Position numbers and translations under genes: made by a program. Under the pieces are notes generated by a model, which saw nothing but the letters and a program-made list of their open reading frames with translations, had not been told where the DNA came from and did not search any database. A DNA stretch of 64,000 nucleotides from Actinoplanes sp. SE50/110 (GTDB lineage: Bacteria; Actinomycetota; Actinomycetes; Mycobacteriales; Micromonosporaceae): contig NZ_LT827010.1 of assembly GCF_900119315.1 (NCBI RefSeq), forward strand, positions 882,501-946,500. The letters run 5' to 3'. Shown in pieces: positions 58,145 through 64,000 of the stretch (position 1 is the stretch's first letter; each line of letters opens with the position of its first letter).

Positions 58145-59506
58145 GTGAATCCGCCGCGCATAGTCGTCGTAGGTGCAGGTCATGTCGGGCTGTACACGGC
58201 CCTACGCCTGTCCAAGAAGCTGAACCGGAACCACGCCGAGGTCGTTGTCATCGACCCCGTGCCGCACATGACCTATCAGCCGTTCCTGCCCGAGGCAGCG
58301 GCCGGTAGCATCTCGCCGCGCCACGCCGTTGTGCCGCTGCGCCGTGAGCTGAAGAAGTGCCGCATCGTCTCCGGTGAGGTCACCAAGGTCGAGCACGCTC
58401 GCAAGACGGTGATCATTCAGCCGATCGACGGCCCCTCCTACGAGATGGCGTACGACCACATCATCGTGGCGCCCGGCTCGGTCTCGCGGACTCTCCCGAT
58501 CCCCGGTCTCAGCGAGATCGGTATCGGTCTCAAGACCATCGGCGAGGCCATCTACCTGCGCAACCACATCCTCGACCGGCTCGACGTCGCCGCCGTGACG
58601 CCGGACCCGGAGGTGCGCAAGGCCTCGCTCAACTTCGTCTTCGTCGGTGGCGGCTTCGCCGGCATCGAGGCGCTCGCCGAGATGCAGGACCTGGTCGCCG
58701 ACGGTTTGAAGTACTACCCGGAGCTGGACCCGAAGGAGGTCCACTTCATCCTGGTCGAGGCGACCAACCGGATTCTGCCCGAGGTCGGCCCCGAGATGGG
58801 GGCGTACGCCGCTCGCCAGCTCGCCGCCCGCGGCGTCGACCTGCGCCTCGAGGTCTTCCTGAACTCCTGCGTCGACGGCCAGATCGAGCTCTCCGACGGT
58901 GACTCGTTCCGCGCCGAGACCCTGGTCTGGACGGCCGGCGTGAAGCCGTCGCCGATGCTGCAGCAGACCGACCTGCCGCTCGGTCCGCGCGGGCACGTCA
59001 ACTGCCTGCCCACCCTGCAGGTCGCCACGCTCGAGGGCGAGGTGCTCGAGGGTGCCTGGGCGGCCGGCGACTGCGCGCAGGTCCCCGACCTGACCAACCC
59101 GGGTGGCTGGTGCTCGCCGAGCGCCCAGCACGCGGTCCGGCAGGCCAAGGTGCTCGCCGACAACATCGCCCAGGTGATCCTCGGCGGCGCTCCGAAGGAG
59201 TACCGGCACAAGCACGTCGGCGGCGTCGCCGGCCTGGGCATCAACAAGGGTGTCGCGCACGTCTACGGCATCAAGGTCAAGGGCTACCCGGCCTGGCTGA
59301 TGCACCGCTTCTACCACGTCAGCCGGATCCCGTCGTTCAACCGCAAGGTGCGGGTGCTCGCCGACTGGGTGCTGGCCTTCATCCTCAAGCGGGAGACCGT
59401 GGCACTCGGCCAGCTGCACGCGCCGCGCGAGGAGTTCCTCGAGGTGACCCCACCGGTCGCGCCGAAGCCGAAGGCCGAGGAGAAGGTGGCCTCCGGGGCT
59501 CGCTGA
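58145..59506 (+). CDS. ndh: Type II NADH dehydrogenase
   Basis: 453 residues. The FAD-binding motif V-V-G-A-G-H-V-G is near residue 8-15; the NADH-binding Rossmann motif is F-V-G-G-G-F-A-G-I-E near 163; A-A-G-D-C-A-Q-V-P near 309 binds FAD. It passes electrons from NADH to quinone at the membrane without proton pumping. It has no N-terminal helix; membrane contact is by the C-terminal region. The GTG start lacks an RBS (AATAGGGGC upstream). Confidence 0.92.
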   Translation: MNPPRIVVVGAGHVGLYTALRLSKKLNRNHAEVVVIDPVPHMTYQPFLPEAAAGSISPRHAVVPLRRELKKCRIVSGEVTKVEHARKTVIIQPIDGPSYEMAYDHIIVAPGSVSRTLPIPGLSEIGIGLKTIGEAIYLRNHILDRLDVAAVTPDPEVRKASLNFVFVGGGFAGIEALAEMQDLVADGLKYYPELDPKEVHFILVEATNRILPEVGPEMGAYAARQLAARGVDLRLEVFLNSCVDGQIELSDGDSFRAETLVWTAGVKPSPMLQQTDLPLGPRGHVNCLPTLQVATLEGEVLEGAWAAGDCAQVPDLTNPGGWCSPSAQHAVRQAKVLADNIAQVILGGAPKEYRHKHVGGVAGLGINKGVAHVYGIKVKGYPAWLMHRFYHVSRIPSFNRKVRVLADWVLAFILKRETVALGQLHAPREEFLEVTPPVAPKPKAEEKVASGAR

Positions 59507-59561
59507 CGGCAAGGCCGTTCCCCACCGGGCGGGCGGCACCAGCTACGGTGTTCGCAGGCCC

Positions 59562-59644
59562 GCCCGGGTGGTGGAATGGCAGACACGGCCGCCTTAAAAG
59601 CGGCTGCCCTAACAGGCGTGCGGGTTCGAGACCCGCCCCGGGCA
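59562..59644 (+). tRNA. tRNA-Leu (anticodon UAA)
   Basis: 83 bases. The acceptor stem GCCCGGG pairs with CCCGGGC (59637-59643), with discriminator A. The anticodon stem GCCGC/GCGGC holds loop CTTAAAA with anticodon TAA. The long variable arm (TGCCCTAACAGGCGT) is that of a class II tRNA. The T-arm is GCGGG-TTCGAGA-CCCGC. CCA is not encoded. Confidence 0.95.
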
Positions 59645-59647
59645 CAG

Positions 59648-59678
59648 AGCGGTCGCGACCGGTTCGGTCGCGGCCGCT
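59648..59678 (+). terminator. Hairpin after tRNA-Leu
   Basis: AGCGGTCGCGACC (59648-59660) pairs with GGTCGCGGCCGCT (59666-59678) with one mismatch; the loop is GGTTC. It starts four bases after the tRNA. Confidence 0.65.
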
Positions 59679-59865
59679 TCGTCGTTCCCCCGTCGTCTCT
59701 TCGTCGGTGGCTGGGCCGTCGACTAGCATCGGAGCGCGCCACGCACCCATGACACTTGTCATTTTCAGCCTGCTCACAGCTTCGCAGAGCGGCGATCCGG
59801 AGGCGCAGCGCTTACCCTTGAACCACAGGCATCCTGGTGCCGAACCTCAAGGGAGGCTGGACACA

Positions 59866-60720
59866 GTGAAGACTTCCAACCCGGTGCTCTCGCGCCTCGG
59901 CCAGGCGGCCGAGCGGGAGCGGACGGCCGGGTACGGGCCGGCCGGGCACGCGGGTTACGGTCAACCCGGCTACGGCTACGGTCAGCCGGGTTACGGCTAC
60001 GGTCAGCAGCCCTATCCGACCGCCGAGGGCTACGCCGCCCCGCCCGCCGTCCAGCCGATGACCATCGACGACGTGGTCGTCAAGACGGTCACCCTGCTGG
60101 GCATCACCGGTATCTCGGCGGTCGTGGCGTGGAGCGTCGTCCCGATCTCGATGACCATGGTCGCCTGGATCGGCGCCGCCATGGTCGGCTTCGTGCTCGG
60201 CATGGTCCTCAGCTTCATGCGGATGGCGAACCCGGCGCTGGTCGTGGCCTACGCGGTGGTCGAGGGCGTCTTCGTCGGCATGATCAGCAAGGCCTACCAG
60301 AGCTTCCTCGGCTATGACGGCATCGTGCTGCAGGCGGTGGTCGCCACCTTCGGCGTCTTCTTCCTGATGGCGATGCTCTATCGCGCCCGCGTCATCAGGG
60401 CCACCCCCAAGTTCCAGCGGATCATGTATGCGGTGCTCGGCGGCCTCTTCATGGTCATGCTGATCAACCTGGTGCTGTACCTGTTCGGCGTCAACACGGG
60501 CCTGCGCGACAACGGCCCGCTCGGCTACCTCTTCAGCCTGGTCTGCATCGTCGTCGCCTCGCTGAGCTTCATCCTGAACTTCAACGAGATCGAGGAGGGC
60601 GTCCGCCAGGGTCTGCCCAAGCGCTACTCGTGGACCGCGGCGTTCGGCATCCTGGTCGGCCTGGTCTGGCTCTACGTCGAGATCCTGCGCCTGCTGAGCT
60701 ATCTGCAGGGCGACGACTGA
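59866..60720 (+). CDS. Bax inhibitor-1/YccA-like membrane protein
   Basis: 284 residues. After L-S-R-L-G-Q-A-A-E-R-E-R there is a soluble stretch with three G-Y-G-Q-P-G-Y-G-Y repeats (about 24-45). Seven transmembrane helices follow, with the acidic end I-L-N-F-N-E-I-E-E-G typical of the Bax1-I/YccA family. Some members are calcium-leak channels; the role here is unknown. The GTG start has GGGAGG about 9 bases upstream. Confidence 0.9.
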   Translation: MKTSNPVLSRLGQAAERERTAGYGPAGHAGYGQPGYGYGQPGYGYGQQPYPTAEGYAAPPAVQPMTIDDVVVKTVTLLGITGISAVVAWSVVPISMTMVAWIGAAMVGFVLGMVLSFMRMANPALVVAYAVVEGVFVGMISKAYQSFLGYDGIVLQAVVATFGVFFLMAMLYRARVIRATPKFQRIMYAVLGGLFMVMLINLVLYLFGVNTGLRDNGPLGYLFSLVCIVVASLSFILNFNEIEEGVRQGLPKRYSWTAAFGILVGLVWLYVEILRLLSYLQGDD

Positions 60721-60742
60721 CGGTTCGTCGGTCCGTCAACCC

Positions 60743-60779
60743 GCAACGCCCGGCCGCCTCCCCGCGGTCCGGGCGTTGC
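60743..60779 (+). terminator. Hairpin after the Bax1-I-like gene
   Basis: GCAACGCCCGG (60743-60753) pairs exactly with CCGGGCGTTGC (60769-60779), followed by CCTTG. It lies 22 bases after the stop. Confidence 0.7.
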
Positions 60780-60803
60780 CCTTGACGATCAGCGCCCGGC
60801 CTG

Positions 60804-60974
60804 CCTTCCGTGGCCCGGCCCGCCTTCCGTGGCCCGGCCCGCCTTCCGTGGCCCGGCCCGCCTTCCGTGGCCCGGCCCGCCTTCCGTGGCCCGGCCCGCC
60901 TTCCGTGGCCCGGCCCGCCTTCCGTGGCCCGGCCCGCCTTCCGTGGCCCGGCCCGCCTTCCGTGGCCCGGGCGC
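60804..60974. repeat. 19-bp tandem repeat, nine copies
   Basis: The unit CCTTCCGTGGCCCGGCCCG is repeated nine times head to tail, nearly perfectly. It translates to repetitive peptide in all frames, which explains the false open frames here. There are no spacers, so it is not CRISPR. Confidence 0.95.
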
Positions 60975-61175
60975 TGCCTTCTTCCCCCACCATGGCCCGC
61001 GTGCGGCCACGCGCCTCCCGGTGCGCTCTTTCGCTCGCGGTTTCCGGTGGCACGACCCATTCCGCTGGTGTACGTCGAAAGCGCCGCACGGGTCGATTGA
61101 TCCCGCGATAGGCACCTGCGGTAATCGTGCCGTCGCATTCCGAAATGATGGAATGTCCGGTCCGGTGCGCAGGGG

Positions 61176-61505
61176 TCAGACGATACGACGGAATTCGTCG
61201 ACGGCCGCGGTGGCAATCGTCAGCAGTTCCGGGCCGGGGGAGGCGGCCAGCAGATCGTCGGAAACCACCCGCAGCTGATCCGGCAGCACCAGATCGTGCA
61301 GTCGTGGCACCTCGCGCGGCGCCCGGCCCGCCGCCTCCGCGTCCAGATCGGCGAGACGCTGCACCAGCGCGAATGCCTGATCGGCCTTGCTCGCCGAGTC
61401 GCCCCCCGCCGCGCTCTCCGCGCCGGCGCGCGCGGACCAGCGGGACTCCTCCCAGTGCCGGACCTGGGTGAGCAGACGCTCGATCGACGTGGCGAAGTCG
61501 GACAT
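61176..61505 (-). CDS. Small hypothetical protein
   Basis: 109 residues, ATG start, acidic and mostly helical (A-T-S-I-E-R-L-L-T-Q-V-R-H-W-E-E-S-R-W, then L-V-Q-R-L-A-D-L-D-A-E-A-A-G). No signal peptide, membrane helix or known domain. Codon use fits the genome (GC-rich third positions). It lies between a convergent neighbour and the thiolase gene upstream on the same strand. Confidence 0.7.
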   Translation of the reverse strand: MSDFATSIERLLTQVRHWEESRWSARAGAESAAGGDSASKADQAFALVQRLADLDAEAAGRAPREVPRLHDLVLPDQLRVVSDDLLAASPGPELLTIATAAVDEFRRIV

Positions 61506-61674
61506 CCGGCGAGCCTACCCGGGCCGGCCCGCGGCCCGTCGGCACACCGAACGACGACGTGGGCCCGGCAACACCGGAGAGCTGTGACGCGGGGTGGCTC
61601 GTGGGCTGACGACGTACCGCGGCAATCGGATCGCGGAACGAGGCGGGCCCGGCGGGAACATGTGACCGGAACGG

Positions 61675-61707
61675 GCAGAGCCCGGCGCGGGAAGCGCCGG
61701 GCTCTGC
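61675..61707 (-). terminator. Terminator of the thiolase gene
   Basis: GCAGAGCCCGGCGC (61675-61688) pairs perfectly over 14 bp with GCGCCGGGCTCTGC (61694-61707); the loop is GGGAA. It starts 38 bases beyond the thiolase stop on the minus strand. Confidence 0.75.
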
Positions 61708-61745
61708 GGGTGCGTCGAGCCGCGGGTGCGGGGGCCGCTGCCGGG

Positions 61746-62990
61746 TCAGCTCAGGCGTTCGATGAGCAGGGCCATGCCCTGGCCGCCGCCGACGCACATG
61801 GTTTCCAGGCCGATCGACTTGTCGTGCCAGTTCAGCGAGTTGATCAGGGTGCCGGTGATGCGGGCGCCGGTCATGCCGAACGGGTGGCCGACCGCGATCG
61901 CGCCGCCGTTGACGTTCAGCTTGTCCAGCGGGATGTTCAGGTCCTTGTAGGACGGGATGACCTGGGCGGCGAACGCCTCGTTGATCTCGACCAGGTCGAC
62001 GTCGTCGATGGTCATGCCGGCGCGCCGGAGGGCCTGCTTCGACGCCTCGACGGGGCCCAGGCCCATGATCTCCGGGGAGAGGGCGGTGACGCCGGTCGAG
62101 ATGATCCGGGCGAGCGGGGTGATGCCCAGCTCACGGGCCTTCGTGTCGCTCATGATGACGACCGCGGCGGCGCCGTCGTTCAGCGGGCAGCAGTTGCCGG
62201 CGGTGACCCGGCCGTCCGGGCGGAACACCGGCTTCAGACCGCTGACCGCCTCCAGGGTGACGCCGGCGCGCGGGCCGTCGTCCTTCGACACGACGGTGCC
62301 GTCCGGCAGGGTGATCGGGGTGATCTCCCGCTCCCAGAAACCGTCGGCGATCGCCTTCTCGGCCAGGTTCTGCGAGCGCACACCGAACTCGTCCATCTCC
62401 TCGCGGGAGACGTTCTTGATCTGGGCCAGGTTTTCCGCGGTGTAGCCCATCCCGATGTAGATGTCGGGCAGCAGGCCGTCCTCACGCGGGTCGTGCCAGG
62501 TGCCGCCGCTCTCCGCGGTGGCCTTGGTGCGGGCCTGCGCGTCGGCGAACGCCGGGTTCTCCCAGCCGCCGCCGACCAGCGCCTGCGCGGCCGAGGGCAG
62601 GCCGTCGGAGCTGCCCCGGGCGAACCGGGACACGGTCTCCACACCGGCCGAGACGAAGATGTCGCCCTCGCCGGCCTTGATCGCGTGGAACGCCATCCGG
62701 GTGGTCTGCAGCGAGGAGGAACAGTACCGCGTGATGGTGGCGCCCGGCAGACCGTCCAGGCCCAGCTTGGTGGCGACCACCCGGGCCATGTTGAAGCCCT
62801 GCTCGCCACCCGGCAGGCCACAGCCCAGGTAGAGATCCTCGATCAGGGCGCGATCGAGTTGGGGCACCTTGTTGAGCGCGGCGTCGACGATGGTGGCGGT
62901 GAGGTCGTCGGGGCGAAGCTCCTTCAGCGAGCCCTTGTGGGCGCGGCCGATCGGGGAGCGGGCAGTGGCGACGATGACAGCTTCCGGCAT
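61746..62990 (-). CDS. Acetyl-CoA acetyltransferase (thiolase)
   Basis: 414 residues. The nucleophile Cys90 is in [14 protein letters not shown] and [16 protein letters not shown] contain the second His, and C-V-G-G-G-Q-G-M-A has the second Cys. It condenses or cleaves acyl-CoA thioesters in fatty-acid or sterol-type degradation or acetoacetyl-CoA formation; the exact chain length cannot be told. Several mycobacterial FadA-type enzymes look similar. Confidence 0.93.
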   Translation of the reverse strand: MPEAVIVATARSPIGRAHKGSLKELRPDDLTATIVDAALNKVPQLDRALIEDLYLGCGLPGGEQGFNMARVVATKLGLDGLPGATITRYCSSSLQTTRMAFHAIKAGEGDIFVSAGVETVSRFARGSSDGLPSAAQALVGGGWENPAFADAQARTKATAESGGTWHDPREDGLLPDIYIGMGYTAENLAQIKNVSREEMDEFGVRSQNLAEKAIADGFWEREITPITLPDGTVVSKDDGPRAGVTLEAVSGLKPVFRPDGRVTAGNCCPLNDGAAAVVIMSDTKARELGITPLARIISTGVTALSPEIMGLGPVEASKQALRRAGMTIDDVDLVEINEAFAAQVIPSYKDLNIPLDKLNVNGGAIAVGHPFGMTGARITGTLINSLNWHDKSIGLETMCVGGGQGMALLIERLS

Positions 62991-63043
62991 GCCACCAGTT
63001 TACTCAGCGGTAACATGGTCGGAAGTGTGGATTGGTCACATCA

Positions 63044-63832
63044 TCACACGCCGCTCAGGGCGGCTTTCGCCACCGCCGGATAGAGGGCGTGAGCCCACAC
63101 CCGATAGCCGTCCGCGGACGGGTGGAAGCCGTCGTAACACAGCGTCCCGGCATCGGCCCGGAACACCGCGCCGGTCTCCCCGGCCAGGTCGACCACCACG
63201 CCACCGGCATCGGCGACCGCCTTGGCCTGCGCTTTCGCCATCCGCCGGCCGAACACGCCGGCGATCTGCCGCAGCGGGGGCGCCATCGACCGCAGCGCGC
63301 CCAGATCGGGGCAGGTGCCGACGACGACCTGCACGCCGGCGGCGCGCAGCCGGCGGACCGCCTGACCCAGATGGCCGGCCGCCTCCTCCGGCGCCCGGCC
63401 CGACGTCGCGTCGTTCGACCCGATCAGCACCACCGCCACGTCCGGTTTCACCCCCAGCAGGGCCCGGGCCACCTGGGTGGACAGGTCCGCCGAGCGGGAA
63501 CCGGCCACACCGACGCTGGACAGCAGCACGTGCCGCGGGCCGGTCTCCGGGGTGCCGTCGGCGACCAGCCGGGCCAGTTGGCCGCCGACCGTGTCGGACA
63601 GCCACTCCACGCCGACCCCCACCGCGGCCGAATCGCCGAGCAGCACCAGCCGCAGCGGCGGGGCGGTCACCGGGCCCATCGAGGTGCGCAGCGCCAGACC
63701 CATGGTGGGCTTGGCGTAGCGGCGCGCCTTGGCGGCCAGCATCTCACCGGCGAGCAGGGCGGCCCCGCCCAGCGCGCCGGCGAGCAGGCTCGTGGCCGCG
63801 GCCCTGGTCAATCGTTCCGGCAGCCCAGCCAT
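63044..63832 (-). CDS. SGNH/GDSL-family hydrolase
   Basis: 262 residues. An N-terminal hydrophobic segment (about 13-30) anchors or exports it. Catalytic Ser68 is in L-L-G-D-S-A-A-V-G, the G/N block is I-G-S-N-D (138-141), and Asp234/His237 lie in Y-D-G-F-H-P-S. It is probably an extracytoplasmic esterase or lipase of unknown substrate. It is transcribed toward the thiolase gene with a 53-base gap. Confidence 0.9.
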   Translation of the reverse strand: MAGLPERLTRAAATSLLAGALGGAALLAGEMLAAKARRYAKPTMGLALRTSMGPVTAPPLRLVLLGDSAAVGVGVEWLSDTVGGQLARLVADGTPETGPRHVLLSSVGVAGSRSADLSTQVARALLGVKPDVAVVLIGSNDATSGRAPEEAAGHLGQAVRRLRAAGVQVVVGTCPDLGALRSMAPPLRQIAGVFGRRMAKAQAKAVADAGGVVVDLAGETGAVFRADAGTLCYDGFHPSADGYRVWAHALYPAVAKAALSGV

Positions 63833-64000
63833 GTCCCGCCTCCCGGTGCTTGCTAAGTCCGAGGTTCCCGCCGACTTCGATGATCCTTCTTCCTCTTTAC
63901 CCTACGGCGCGGATCGCATCCGGTCTCTAACTCGCTGCCCGGATCGGACCCGGAGCCTGCGGCTGCGGCACCGACCGGGCGCTCAACGACCCGAACCAGT

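Larger units (their letters stand above)
60721..61175. other. Gene-free gap with terminator and repeat array
   Basis: 455 bases between convergent genes. It holds the terminator at 60743-60779 and the 19-bp array at 60804-60974. The remainder (60975-61175) has no recognisable gene or signal. Confidence 0.7.

Noticed and set aside
60804-60974. CRISPR-like direct repeats
   Set aside because: The 19-bp units are head-to-tail without spacers.

Overview
The window is high-GC DNA whose gene content and order point to an actinobacterium, most likely a filamentous member of the Micromonosporaceae such as Actinoplanes. That placement is inferred from protein similarity as I recognise it and from conserved gene orders (sucC-sucD-perM-like-purN-purH; mfd-lipoprotein-mazG; eno-divIC/ftsB-DUF501-ppx). 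Most of the window is chromosomal housekeeping DNA.

Layout. 1-7.8 kb: end of sucC, sucD, a PerM/DUF6350 membrane protein, purN, purH, two pentapeptide-type proteins and icd. 7.8-8.8 kb: a long gap of GC-rich tandem repeats. 8.8-10.7 kb: galT with a DeoR-type regulator. 10.7-13.9 kb: a glycosyltransferase and a sulfotransferase divergent from a WecG/TagA-type glycosyltransferase that carries a large low-complexity insertion. 13.9-15.3 kb: tandem repeats, a DUF4262 gene and a VOC-fold gene.

15.3-27 kb holds a compact minus-strand operon, mostly linked by stop/start overlaps. In transcription order it encodes a PAPS-synthetase-like protein (ATP-sulfurylase-like plus APS kinase), a Wzz/Wzc-like protein with ruined ATP motifs, an O-antigen-ligase/polymerase, an APH-fold kinase-like protein, a sulfotransferase, a flippase, a methyltransferase and a GH26-like lipoprotein. 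A second GH26-like secreted protein is transcribed divergently. With the second sulfotransferase at 11.7 kb, this looks like a dedicated route to a sulfated exported polysaccharide. It is the most interesting system here.

27-30.5 kb: a four-gene ABC exporter operon. 30.5-34.6 kb: an accessory patch bounded by an 87-bp inverted repeat (86/87 identical). It contains an ArsR regulator, a frameshifted oxidoreductase, a 1.1-kb IS-like element with about 80-bp inverted ends around a TPR gene, and a small membrane protein. 34.6-43.1 kb: ppc, a lone hypX and mfd. 43-52 kb: a SurA-like lipoprotein, mazG, a DUF885 gene, a lipoprotein, a PilZ-like gene, eno, divIC/ftsB, DUF501, a GNAT gene and ppx. 52-58 kb: an LppU-like protein, a family-5 uracil-DNA glycosylase and a DUF4129-MoxR-DUF58 cluster. 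58-64 kb: NDH-2, tRNA-Leu(UAA), a Bax1-I-like protein, a repeat array, a small hypothetical gene, a thiolase and a GDSL hydrolase.

Recurrent features are GC-rich tandem arrays in 3' intergenic gaps, strong GC hairpins acting as probable terminators, and a palindrome shared between the icd and VOC promoters.
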